Shown here: piece by piece, positions 34,051 through 43,001 of the stretch
How positions within the stretch are numbered: position 1 is the first letter of the stretch
Layout: the number at the start of each line of letters is the position of its first letter
Made by a program: the position numbers and the translations under genes
Origin: Pseudovibrio sp000156235
GTDB lineage: Bacteria > Pseudomonadota > Alphaproteobacteria > Rhizobiales > Stappiaceae
Assembly: GCF_000156235.1 (NCBI RefSeq)
Contig: NZ_DS996808.1
Location: 124,001 to 188,000 of the forward strand
DNA length: 64,000 nt
Direction of reading: 5' to 3'
The notes under the pieces: model-generated
Database searches by the model: none
The model's input: only the letters and a program-made list of their open reading frames with translations
Told to the model about the DNA's origin: nothing

Positions 34051-35733
34051 TTAAGCTGAAGCAGCCTGAAGCGTGGTTTCTTCTTCTGCGATGCGGACGA
34101 GGAAGCTGTCGACTTCGGCAGAAAGGTCGTTGGTGACCTGCTCCAGCAGAGCGGAAGACTGATTGGCTGCACCTGCCTCAGTGGTGGTTTCATTGATAGC
34201 ACCACTCACGGAAACAACGTTGCTGGCCGCTTTGGCGGTTCCATCAGAAGCGGCTTGAACAGCTTCTGCGATTTCCGCTGTCGCCATCTGCTGCTGTTCA
34301 ACCGCATCAGAAATAGACGAGGTCAGCTCGCTGATCTCCTTCACCGCGGCGGTGATAGAGCCAATGGCTTCTACCGTGCTGCGGGTTGAGCTCTGGATGC
34401 CGTTGATCTGCGCCGAGATTTCCTCAGTTGCATGGGCGGTCTGGCTTGCCAGTGTCTTCACCTCAGTTGCCACCACAGCAAAGCCCTTGCCTGCATCACC
34501 TGCGCGAGCAGCTTCAATAGTCGCGTTCAGAGCCAGCAGGTTGGTCTGCTCAGCGATGTCACGGATCAGATTGAGCACAGTGCCGATTTGCTCGGCGGAC
34601 TTAGCCAGTGCGATGACCTCGTTGTCCGTGTTCTGTGCGATCTGAGAGGTGGATGCCACCAGTGTATTGGCGCGCGTGGACTGGTTGGAGATCTTCTGGA
34701 TGGAAACTGCCAGTTCTTCTGCCGCTGCAGCCACCGTTTCCACGTTTTGAGAGGCGCTCGCAGAGGCTTCGCCAGCGCTGTTCGCCTGCTGGGTTGCCTG
34801 ATTGGCCACGTCAAACAAACGTTCAGATGAACTGCGCATTTCCATAGACTGGTTGGAAAGCATGGAGACGTTTCGCTCCAGAACCACACGGAACTGCTCG
34901 ACGACCTCTTCCTTCTTCTGCTGGCGGGTCAACTCACGGGAACGTTCTGTTTTCGCTTGTTCTTCCAGATCCCTGCGGGCAATGGCGTTTTCGCGGAACA
35001 CAATCACCGCGTCCTGCATCTTGCCAATCTCATCTTTGCGGGCCGCCAGATTGAGGTCTACATCCACGGCACCGGAAGCAAGCTCACCCATCTTAGAGGT
35101 CAGGGCCACAATTGGCTTGCTGAGACCATTCGCAAGCCACAGAGCAAAGCCAAGGCCGGCAAGGCCAACAACCAACGCAAAGCTGAGGGAGATGATGTTC
35201 ACCCGGCGTGCATCCGCATTGGCCTGTGCCAGAGCGGATTGGCTCGCAGAGACGGTGGAAGAGACAATCGCATTGATGGAGCTGCGCAGAGCCTGATTGT
35301 GGCGCTCGATCTTCTCTTTGGTTGGGATCATGCGGGATGGCGTGATGCCGAGCAGGATTGCTGCGTCCTTGCTCCAGTTCTTAAAGGCAGTTTGCGCAGA
35401 GGTAACGGCCTGTCGCATTTCATCATTGAGCGCCACATCAAGCGTTTGCTCAATGTCCATACCCAAAGATGCGTTGATATCATTGAACTCGCGGTGGAAC
35501 TCTTCTGGCTCGATGAAAGTCGTCATTGCCAGTGCTGTATCAACGACTTCCTTGGCATGCTCAAAGTCATTCACGATGGTGAAGGAAAGCCGCTGTGCTT
35601 CCAGCGCCTTGAGTGTGACACGCCCCAGGTTCTCGCGGCCTTCTGCTGCTTGCCAGACGAGGAAGGCCATCAGGGCCATTGCAACGATGATGAGACTGAG
35701 GATCGGAATAAAGATTTTGTAGCGAATGGTCAT
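34051..35733 (-). CDS. Methyl-accepting chemotaxis protein
   Basis: 560 residues. First membrane helix at residues 9-29 (IPILSLIIVAMALMAFLVWQ), periplasmic helical sensor about 30-180, second helix about 180-203, HAMP about 205-260 (LANGLSKPIVALTSKMGELA), then the cytoplasmic coiled coil with the conserved tip DIAEQTNLLALNATIEAARA near residue 400. It lacks a C-terminal CheR/CheB tether pentapeptide of the NWETF type. The gene starts 12 bases after the di-heme peroxidase gene, suggesting the same transcript. Confidence 0.92.
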   Translation of the reverse strand: MTIRYKIFIPILSLIIVAMALMAFLVWQAAEGRENLGRVTLKALEAQRLSFTIVNDFEHAKEVVDTALAMTTFIEPEEFHREFNDINASLGMDIEQTLDVALNDEMRQAVTSAQTAFKNWSKDAAILLGITPSRMIPTKEKIERHNQALRSSINAIVSSTVSASQSALAQANADARRVNIISLSFALVVGLAGLGFALWLANGLSKPIVALTSKMGELASGAVDVDLNLAARKDEIGKMQDAVIVFRENAIARRDLEEQAKTERSRELTRQQKKEEVVEQFRVVLERNVSMLSNQSMEMRSSSERLFDVANQATQQANSAGEASASASQNVETVAAAAEELAVSIQKISNQSTRANTLVASTSQIAQNTDNEVIALAKSAEQIGTVLNLIRDIAEQTNLLALNATIEAARAGDAGKGFAVVATEVKTLASQTAHATEEISAQINGIQSSTRSTVEAIGSITAAVKEISELTSSISDAVEQQQMATAEIAEAVQAASDGTAKAASNVVSVSGAINETTTEAGAANQSSALLEQVTNDLSAEVDSFLVRIAEEETTLQAASA

Positions 35734-35745
35734 GGATTCCGGCCC

Positions 35746-36762
35746 TTAGTTCGGCAGCGTTGGCATTGGCGTTTCGGTGCGCTCAGCGGTCAGCGAAACG
35801 AGGAAGTTCTTGAGGTCTTCCACTTCCTGCTCAGACAGGTCCAGCGGACGCACATGCTCAGAACGGGAAGGCCGCTCAATGCCGCCAGCATTGTAGTGGG
35901 CGATCATGGTTTCCAGATCAGGAATGCTGCCATTATGGGTAAACGGGGCGCGGTAGGTCAGATTGCGCAGGCCCGGAGTTTTGAAGGCAAACTGGGCTTT
36001 CGGATTGTCTTCCTCATAAAGCCCGCGACCGATATCTTCTGTCGGTGTGCCGATGTCGTGGAACTTGTTGTCGGTAAAGTTCCAACCGGTATGACATGGC
36101 GCGCAGTTCCCCTTATCGTTGAACAATGCAAAACCGCGTTTGGCGGAAGCGGAGATCGCGCCTTCATCGCCTTCGACCCAGCGATCAAACGGCGCCCAAC
36201 CAGAAACAACGGTGCGTTCATACGTTGCGATGGCGGTGAGAACGGTGTCTCGCGTAATTCCTTCATTTGGGAACACAGAGCCGAACCACTTGTAATAGCC
36301 CGGGATCTCATCGAGGACCTCGACGATGGTCTCGAACTTGCCGTCCATCTCTTCCGGATTGGTGATTGGACCAGCAGCCTGTTCTTCCAGCGTTTCTGCG
36401 CGGCCATCCCAAAACATCGGCGCGACCCAGGCGGCATTCAGCACGGTGGGTGCCTGACGTCCCAGATGCGTGTTGGCGGATCCAACAGCGGTGGGCACCG
36501 GAACCTCGTAACCAAACGATGGGTTATGACAGCTGACGCAGTTGATGTTTTTATTGCCTGACAGGCGCGGATCAAAGAACAGCATTTTGCCAAGCGTCGC
36601 CATCTGCGGTGAGTAAGGCGCGCTGTCTGGAAACGGGATTTCCAGTGGTCGGCGATACTGTTCTTTGAGTGAATTAATGTCTGCAGCACTCAGAGGAGAT
36701 CCGGTGAGCCCCAACACAACGGCAGCAGACAGACTGCCTACAACTCTTCCTAGAAACGACAC
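35746..36762 (-). CDS. Di-haem cytochrome c peroxidase/MauG family protein
   Basis: 338 residues. Two haem motifs, CVSCH at about 75-79 and CAPCH at about 220-224, with LGKMLFFDPRLSGN before the first and an N-terminal membrane or signal segment (VVGSLSAAVVLGLTG, cleavage near PLSAAD). Reduces periplasmic H2O2 or modifies a partner, as MauG-like enzymes do. Start taken as GTG at 36762 because AGGGGAG lies 6-7 bases before it and the signal peptide begins there; the longer frame has no SD. Confidence 0.88.
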   Translation of the reverse strand: MSFLGRVVGSLSAAVVLGLTGSPLSAADINSLKEQYRRPLEIPFPDSAPYSPQMATLGKMLFFDPRLSGNKNINCVSCHNPSFGYEVPVPTAVGSANTHLGRQAPTVLNAAWVAPMFWDGRAETLEEQAAGPITNPEEMDGKFETIVEVLDEIPGYYKWFGSVFPNEGITRDTVLTAIATYERTVVSGWAPFDRWVEGDEGAISASAKRGFALFNDKGNCAPCHTGWNFTDNKFHDIGTPTEDIGRGLYEEDNPKAQFAFKTPGLRNLTYRAPFTHNGSIPDLETMIAHYNAGGIERPSRSEHVRPLDLSEQEVEDLKNFLVSLTAERTETPMPTLPN

Positions 36763-37313
36763 AATGCTCTCCCCTAAGCAAATATAAGGGAGATCCCCTA
36801 GCTGAGGAGGCGTTAATGAATGCTTTATCGATTGTTTTGATTGGGCACCCTCACCGATATGTGATGCGAAGTTTAGATGGCTTTCCACCGAAACTGGAAA
36901 AATCCTAGTTTCTATAGGATGTTATACGCTTAGTCGGTTTTGAGGATCATGCGCTGGATTTGCTTTCCTGATTTTAGTCTCGACAATCAAGTGCGTGCTG
37001 CATGCGTAAAACGGCAAGATCGACAACTTGATTCATCGAGAATCTCAACTTCGCATCGTTAGTTGAATCCAACTGAACCTGTGCCCCCAATTTTCAAAGA
37101 TTGCGACCTGTCGGGTCCATGGTCAGCCTAGACGTTAACTCTTTGTTTTTGGATTCGTTTGGCCGGCGTTCTGCGGTGAACCACCCGTTGAAACTGTCTG
37201 AGTGGTCCAAGCGTAACTGCCCGGCATACATTGCACAATTTGACGGGTAGAGTTTTGTGCTCGGCGTACTTCGAGAAGTTTAAGTGCCTTAGTTCTGTAG
37301 TCTGAGGATTTAA
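36763..37313. promoter_or_regulatory. 551-base divergent intergenic region
   Basis: No supported gene. At 36768-36793 the peroxidase SD lies in an inverted repeat (TCTCCC against GGGGAGA on the minus strand), which could hide the ribosome site. The rest probably holds divergent promoters for the peroxidase operon and the autotransporter, but I see no clear -35/-10 pair. Confidence 0.4.
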
Positions 37314-40043
37314 ATGCGCGGCACCGTCACATCAGTAAAGTCACAGCGAGTGGTATCTTCCAGTAGGCTATACCAGTCCCTCCTCCTCTCCACAGCTCTC
37401 ATTGCGCTGCCAGTTGCAGCAATCGCTCCGGCAAGAGCGCAGTCGGTTTCCCCGCAGCCGCAGTGTCAGATCAGTGGGACAACGGTGACGTGTTCTGGCG
37501 ATCTGTCCGTTGGGGTGGATGTTCAGGGCGGCGCGGGTGGAGCCTATACCAATCTGATTATTGAAAATGTGACTGGCAACATCACGCCTTCCTTCTTTCT
37601 GCCGGGCATTCAGTTTGATTCCAATGGCAACATCACGATCAACAGTGATACCGGTGATTTTTTCATCTCGACAGACGGCCGAAACGCAATTGAGGTGGAC
37701 CCAGACGGCGGGAACGTCTCTCTCACGCACACTGGCGATATTCAGACAATAAGCCAGTACGCCTCTGGTGTTGAGGTGAGAGACGCTGATGCAGTGACGG
37801 TTACACAGAGCGGCGATATTACAACGGATGGTTATTACAGCCGGGGCATTGAAGTTGTTTTGTCTCAAGAGATTACGATCACCCATACTGGTGATATCAC
37901 CACCACTGGCAATTATTATGCTCAAGGGATTTACGCCACCACGCAAGGTGGCAGTACAGGTGCCATAACTATTACGCAGACCGGTAATGTCGATACAGCA
38001 AACGGAGGAAGTACAGCTTTGTTTGCACGGTCTGATGGGACGGGCGATGTCGAGATCACGCATGTTGGAACGCTGACCACCGCTGGCAATGACTCGCGTG
38101 GTATTTTTGCGCGTGCTCGCGGTGTTGGAACCGTGACGATCGACCAAAATGGCACCATTACCACAAGCGGTAGCGCCGCGCATGGCATCATGGTGTACTC
38201 CGAGAACACTGCGACTGTGACTCACAGCGGGACGATCAACGCGAATGGCACAAACTCGGATGGGATACTGATTTCAGATGGCCTTGCGCCTGCAAGTAGC
38301 TTTCAGATCAACCTGACCAACAGCACAATCGATGCGCAGTCGTTTGGTATCAATATTCAAACAGTCGGGGACACCACCTTCACGCTCTCTGGCACCAACG
38401 TAGTCTCAGGCGTGGTGGGTGATATCAAAGGTGGAACCGGAGATGACACGATCAACAACTCCGGCACGTTGACCTCCACTAATGGCATTGATCTTGATGC
38501 CGGGACCAACGCCTTCAATAACCTGAGTGGCGCGCGATTTAACTCCGGGGCTGAAGTCATTCTAGGAGCGGGTAATCTGCTGACAAACGCCGGGATTCTC
38601 TCGCCCGGCGGGGATGCCAATATTCAGGAAACGGATATCACCGGCGATTTCCAGAATGAGGCCTCTTCGACCTACATGGTCACCTTCAATGCGGATATGA
38701 CGACGAGTGATACACTGGATATCTCTGGAACGGCCACGTTGAATGGTGGTGTGGTGCAGACCAGCGGGGCAACGTTTGCGCCGGTTGGTGCGTTCACCAT
38801 TGTGGATGCAGCAGGAGGTGTGACGGGTACGTTTGATAGTGTGGTCGATACCCTGTTTATCGACTGGGAACTGAACTATGGAGCGACCGCCGTCACGCTG
38901 ACGGCAACTGCGCTGGCCAACAACTTCTGCGGTTTGGCAGGCAATGAAAACCAGCGTTCCGTAGCCTGTGTTGGGTTGGACAGTCTGCCACTTTCAGACC
39001 CCTTGCCGCAGGCAGTGCTAGGGCTTTCTAACGGAGCTCAAGCCCAAGCGGCCTATGATGATCTTTCCGGGGAGATTTATGCCTCTATTCAAGGGGCGCT
39101 GGTTGAAAACAACTACCGCCGCATGGCGTTGATCAACAACCGCATCCGCAATGCAGATGCTTCTCTGGGTGCGATCTCAGCGTCTCTCGCGCCTGAACAG
39201 GATCCGCTCGACCCAGAAAAAGAGCGCCGCAACGGTCTGTGGGGCATCGGTTATGGGGCGTGGTCCAACACCTTCAGCACAAGTGATACGGCTTCTCTGG
39301 ACAACAGTCTGGGCGGCTTGCTCTTCGGGTATGATCGGGAGTTTGATGACAACTTCCTGGCAGGTGTTCTGGGTGGATACGGGCGCACCAATGTGAAACA
39401 GGATGCGCGCTCGTCCAGCGGGTCAGCGACCACATGGTCCATCGGGATTTATGGTGAAACTGATGTGAAGGACGTTGGCTTCGTTCTGGCAGGTATCTAC
39501 AACTGGCACTTCCTTGAAGGGGCAAGGACGGTTGATTTCTCTACAATCGATGAGCGGGAGCACAGCAGCTACAACGGACGCGGCTGGCAATTCTATGCAG
39601 AGGCGAACTACGAGTTTCCTTTGATTGATGCCTTTGTGTTTGAGCCATTCTTTGGTGTGTCTTACATCGATGTGCGCACAGACGGGTTCACTGAGGATGG
39701 CGGCATTGCAGCGCTCACGAAACAAGGCGGCAGTTTTGATAGCACCTTCACCAATCTGGGTGTGAGGGGCGCTTACAATGTTCTTGATTGGGTCAACGTC
39801 AACGCATCTCTCAGCTGGCGACATGCCTATGGGGATGTAGACCCGTCAGCGCTGCTGGCTTTTGGTGGCAGCACGGCCTTCGGCGTGGATGGTGCGCCTA
39901 TCTCACAAGATGCTTTTGAGCTGGAAGCGGGGATTGATGCGCGGGCGACGGAAAACCTCTTCCTGAATGCGGAGTACAATGGCCAGTTTGGTGACAACGC
40001 GACGATCCACGTGATCGAGCTGGATTTCACCATCAGGTTCTGA
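37314..40043 (+). CDS. Type V autotransporter with beta-helix passenger
   Basis: 909 residues. Long N-terminal leader with hydrophobic core LLLSTALIALPVAAIAPARA and cleavage near ARAQS. The passenger (about 45-540) is a series of Thr/Asp/Gly-rich repeats of about 20 residues (xxVTxxGDITTxGxxSxGI), the form of a beta-helix, followed by a DxLDISGTATLNGGVVQ linker. The last ~270 residues form the autotransporter barrel, starting near RNGLWGIGYGAWSN and ending in a terminal Phe (DFTIRF). The leader is longer than a minimal Sec peptide. Likely a surface adhesin or secreted protein. SD GAGGATTTAA precedes the ATG. Confidence 0.9.
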   Translation: MRGTVTSVKSQRVVSSSRLYQSLLLSTALIALPVAAIAPARAQSVSPQPQCQISGTTVTCSGDLSVGVDVQGGAGGAYTNLIIENVTGNITPSFFLPGIQFDSNGNITINSDTGDFFISTDGRNAIEVDPDGGNVSLTHTGDIQTISQYASGVEVRDADAVTVTQSGDITTDGYYSRGIEVVLSQEITITHTGDITTTGNYYAQGIYATTQGGSTGAITITQTGNVDTANGGSTALFARSDGTGDVEITHVGTLTTAGNDSRGIFARARGVGTVTIDQNGTITTSGSAAHGIMVYSENTATVTHSGTINANGTNSDGILISDGLAPASSFQINLTNSTIDAQSFGINIQTVGDTTFTLSGTNVVSGVVGDIKGGTGDDTINNSGTLTSTNGIDLDAGTNAFNNLSGARFNSGAEVILGAGNLLTNAGILSPGGDANIQETDITGDFQNEASSTYMVTFNADMTTSDTLDISGTATLNGGVVQTSGATFAPVGAFTIVDAAGGVTGTFDSVVDTLFIDWELNYGATAVTLTATALANNFCGLAGNENQRSVACVGLDSLPLSDPLPQAVLGLSNGAQAQAAYDDLSGEIYASIQGALVENNYRRMALINNRIRNADASLGAISASLAPEQDPLDPEKERRNGLWGIGYGAWSNTFSTSDTASLDNSLGGLLFGYDREFDDNFLAGVLGGYGRTNVKQDARSSSGSATTWSIGIYGETDVKDVGFVLAGIYNWHFLEGARTVDFSTIDEREHSSYNGRGWQFYAEANYEFPLIDAFVFEPFFGVSYIDVRTDGFTEDGGIAALTKQGGSFDSTFTNLGVRGAYNVLDWVNVNASLSWRHAYGDVDPSALLAFGGSTAFGVDGAPISQDAFELEAGIDARATENLFLNAEYNGQFGDNATIHVIELDFTIRF

Positions 40044-40136
40044 TGCTCACACATGTCCAACCCCAAGATCTGCCTGAGGTTTGGGCAGCGCAAAGCCCTT
40101 ATAGTTGCTTAATCTCGCAATGCATAAGGGGATGAG

Positions 40137-41237
40137 ATGAGCGCTGCATCAGAACAAGCCGGACAAGCAACAGAAACGCCGGTTCGGTTGGGGCCGGGTG
40201 ATATCGCCTGCTCACGTGGGTTGGCAACATGGCTCAGCACCCATCAGGTATCGTTGGCGCTTTCCTCTTACCAGACCGGACAGTTGTTTTTGGTGGGCGT
40301 GAAACCCAGCGGCGGCATTCACTTTCATGCGGTGGGCACAAATCGCGCCATGGGCTTGTGGGCGGAACCGCAGACATTGATCCTCGCGACCGCCAATCAG
40401 GTCATTCGCTTTGAGAACATTCTGGAAGAGAACCAGCGTATTGGTGATGCAGACAAGTACTATGTGCCCCGTGTGGCGCACACGACCGGTGATCTGGACA
40501 TCCATGACATCGTGAAACTGAAGGATGACAGCATCGTCTTTGCCAACACTATGTACTCCTGCCTGTCTACCTTGCATCCGGTACATTCCTTCGCCTCTTG
40601 GTGGACACCGGACTTCATCTCAAAACTTGCGGCGGAAGATCGGTGTCACCTCAATGGCATTGCGCTCCGCGGAGGTAAACCGGCCTATGTGACCATGGTC
40701 AGCCGTGCGGATGTGGTCAATGGCTGGCGGGATCGACGAGATCTCGGTGGCTGCATCATCGATGTGCGCAGTAATGAGGTGGTGACAGAGAACCTCTCCA
40801 TGCCACACTCTCCACGCTGGCATCAGGGTAAGTTGTGGGTGGTAAACTCAGGTACAGGCCACCTTGGCTGGGTGGATACGGCGAGCGGGGCGTTTCAGGA
40901 AGTTTGCTTCCTGCCCGGGTTCGCGCGCGGGCTTTCATTCCACAATGGCCATGCCATCGTGGGGCTCTCGCTTCCGCGTGATGGATCGTTCAAGGGCCTG
41001 CCGTTGGATGATGAGTTGAAGAGAAGGGATGCCGACCCATGGTGCGGTGTGCAGATTGTTAATCTGGATACTGGCGATGTGGTCGAGTGGATCCGCTTCA
41101 GCGGGGTGGTGAAGGAAATGCTGGATGTGTGTACGCTGCCGGGTGTTCGTCTGCCATCAGCGGCCTCGCCCACATCTCCGGAAGTGAGCAACCTGCGGAC
41201 TATTGCCAGCTCGTCTAAACACGTGGAACCTGCTTAA
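40137..41237 (+). CDS. TIGR03032-like protein (DUF4915)
   Basis: 366 residues. Matches the TIGR03032 family in SGGIHFHAVGTNRAMGLWA, LDIHDIVKLKDDSIVFANT, FISKLAAEDRCHLNGIALR, GGCIIDVRSNEV, MPHSPRWHQGKLWVVNSGTG and LPGFARGLSFHNGHAIVGLS. The family is a beta-propeller-like protein of unknown function. No signal peptide. It may be co-transcribed with the autotransporter 93 bases upstream, though a role in its modification is only a guess. Confidence 0.85.
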   Translation: MSAASEQAGQATETPVRLGPGDIACSRGLATWLSTHQVSLALSSYQTGQLFLVGVKPSGGIHFHAVGTNRAMGLWAEPQTLILATANQVIRFENILEENQRIGDADKYYVPRVAHTTGDLDIHDIVKLKDDSIVFANTMYSCLSTLHPVHSFASWWTPDFISKLAAEDRCHLNGIALRGGKPAYVTMVSRADVVNGWRDRRDLGGCIIDVRSNEVVTENLSMPHSPRWHQGKLWVVNSGTGHLGWVDTASGAFQEVCFLPGFARGLSFHNGHAIVGLSLPRDGSFKGLPLDDELKRRDADPWCGVQIVNLDTGDVVEWIRFSGVVKEMLDVCTLPGVRLPSAASPTSPEVSNLRTIASSSKHVEPA

Positions 41238-41253
41238 GGCTCGGTGAGTGAAT

Positions 41254-41277
41254 GTGAGCAGAGATTTCCCTGCTCAC
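41254..41277. terminator. Stem-loop between convergent genes
   Basis: GTGAGCAG at 41254-41261 pairs with CTGCTCAC at 41270-41277, 8-base loop, in the gap between the TIGR03032-like gene and the dehydratase gene. T run is poor on both sides. Confidence 0.5.
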
Positions 41278-41294
41278 GTGCTTTGTGAGAGGCC

Positions 41295-43001
41295 TCAAAC
41301 TTTCTGAAGGAAGTCGAAGTCGCAGCCCTTTGTCGCTGGCAGAACTGTGTTGTGATAAAGCTGCTTGTAGCCGCGGGCTGGTTCCGGGTTTGGTGAGGTA
41401 AAGGCTGCGCGGCGGCGCTCCAGCTCGTCCTCAGGAACCAACAGATCGATGCTCTTGCTCTTTGCAGAGAGGCGGATTCGGTCGCCGTTTTGCACCAGAG
41501 CCAATGGTCCGCCGAGATCCGCTTCCGGCGTAACATGCAGAACGATGGTTCCGAATGCCGTGCCGCTCATGCGGGCATCGGAGATGCGGACCATATCCTT
41601 TACGCCAGCGCGGGCCAGCTTTTTCGGGATTGGCAGATAACCAGCTTCCGGCATGCCCGATGGGCTGCGTGGACCTGCATTTTGCAGCACCATTACGTCA
41701 TCGGCGTTGATGTCCAGATCAGGGTCATCGATGCGGTTGGCGAGGTCTTCCAGAGAAGAGAACACAACCGCCCTGCCCTCATGCTCCAGCAGCTCAGGCG
41801 TTGCAGCCGCGCGCTTCAGGATTGCGCCTTCGGGTGCCAATGAACCTGTTAGTGCAATCAGTCCGCCTTGTGGGTCAACCGGATTGTCAGCAGTGCGGAT
41901 TACATTATGGTCGATCGGATCAGCCTTTGGCGCATCCAAACGCTCACCAAGGCTAACGCCCTCAATGTTGATTGGACTGCGGTGTACCTTGTCCTTGATC
42001 GCCTCGAGAACCCCGTCCAATCCGCCAGCAGAATGGAAGTCTTCCATGTAGCCTTGACCAACCGGCTTCAGGTCCACCACCACGGGTGTCTCATCGGAAA
42101 GCTGGTTCATGCGGTCCAGTGAAATGTCGATACCCAGGCGACCAGCAACAGCTGTCAGATGGATGATCGCGTTGGTGGAACCTGAAACGGCAAGCAAAAC
42201 GCGCAGGGCATTCTCAACCGCTTCACGGGTCATGATTTTGTCTGGCGTCAGCGCGTTTTCTGAGAGAGCCATTTTAGCGGCAAGAACGCCTGTCTCTTCA
42301 GAATTACGCAGACGGTCTGCATGGACAGCAGGGATGCCAGCAGAACCTGGAAGGATCATGCCGAGGGTTTCGGCAATTACAGCCATGGAGCTTGCGGTGC
42401 CCATCACGGCGCAGGTGCCTGCAGTCGTCGCCAGTCGACCTTCGATCTGGTTGATCTCCGGCTCATCCACGGTGCCCGCACGGTATTGCGCCCAAAAGCG
42501 GCGGCAATCGGTGCATGCGCCAAGGCGTTCGCCCTTGTGACGGCCAGTCATCATGGGCCCAGCCACAACCATGGTGGCTGGTTTGCCAGCAGATGCCGCG
42601 CCCATCAACAGGGCCGGAACGGTCTTGTCGCAGCCTCCCATCAGCACAACGGAGTCCATTGGCTGTGCGGTGATCATCTCTTCCACGGCCATGGCCATCA
42701 TGTTGCGATAGACCATGGAGGTTGGGCTTAGGAACACCTCGCCCAGAGACATGATCGGGAATGGCACCGGCAGTGCGCCGGAAGCCAGCACGCCGCGTTT
42801 GATGGCTTCCAGCATCTCGGGGAAATGCCGGTGGCAGTTGTTAAAACCGCTTTCGGTGTAGCAGATGCCAACGATTGGTTTATCGAGGCTGGCATCCGTG
42901 TAACCCATGGACTTGGCGAAGGACCGGCGCAGGTAACGGGCAAAGCCCTTGTCGCCATAGTTTGTCAGGCCGTTTTCCAGCCCCTGTACTTTTTTGCTCA
43001 T
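41295..43001 (-). CDS. IlvD/Edd-family sugar-acid dehydratase
   Basis: 568 residues. Fe-S cluster dehydratase of the dihydroxy-acid/sugar-acid group: CYTESGFNNCHRHFPEML, MGGCDKTVPALLMGAASA, GACTDCRRFW, GTCAVMGTASSM and the C-terminal ISDARMSGTAFGTIVLHV. The GACTDCRRFW and HRHFPEM segments fit aldonate dehydratases (arabonate, xylonate type) better than valine-pathway IlvD. The ATG overlaps the ALDH stop in a TGATG junction, so it is coupled. Likely dehydrates an aldonic acid to a 2-keto-3-deoxy acid. Confidence 0.88.
   Translation of the reverse strand: MSKKVQGLENGLTNYGDKGFARYLRRSFAKSMGYTDASLDKPIVGICYTESGFNNCHRHFPEMLEAIKRGVLASGALPVPFPIMSLGEVFLSPTSMVYRNMMAMAVEEMITAQPMDSVVLMGGCDKTVPALLMGAASAGKPATMVVAGPMMTGRHKGERLGACTDCRRFWAQYRAGTVDEPEINQIEGRLATTAGTCAVMGTASSMAVIAETLGMILPGSAGIPAVHADRLRNSEETGVLAAKMALSENALTPDKIMTREAVENALRVLLAVSGSTNAIIHLTAVAGRLGIDISLDRMNQLSDETPVVVDLKPVGQGYMEDFHSAGGLDGVLEAIKDKVHRSPINIEGVSLGERLDAPKADPIDHNVIRTADNPVDPQGGLIALTGSLAPEGAILKRAAATPELLEHEGRAVVFSSLEDLANRIDDPDLDINADDVMVLQNAGPRSPSGMPEAGYLPIPKKLARAGVKDMVRISDARMSGTAFGTIVLHVTPEADLGGPLALVQNGDRIRLSAKSKSIDLLVPEDELERRRAAFTSPNPEPARGYKQLYHNTVLPATKGCDFDFLQKV

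Noticed and set aside
34957..36561. Long open frame on the plus strand (534 codons) opposite the chemoreceptor and peroxidase genes
   Set aside because: Antisense shadow; the minus-strand genes have clear family motifs, and the plus-strand product is Cys/His-rich without any domain.
37700..38300. Tandem short repeats in the autotransporter, considered as a CRISPR array or minisatellite
   Set aside because: Repeats are degenerate at the DNA level and in frame with a beta-helix protein pattern; no spacers or cas genes.
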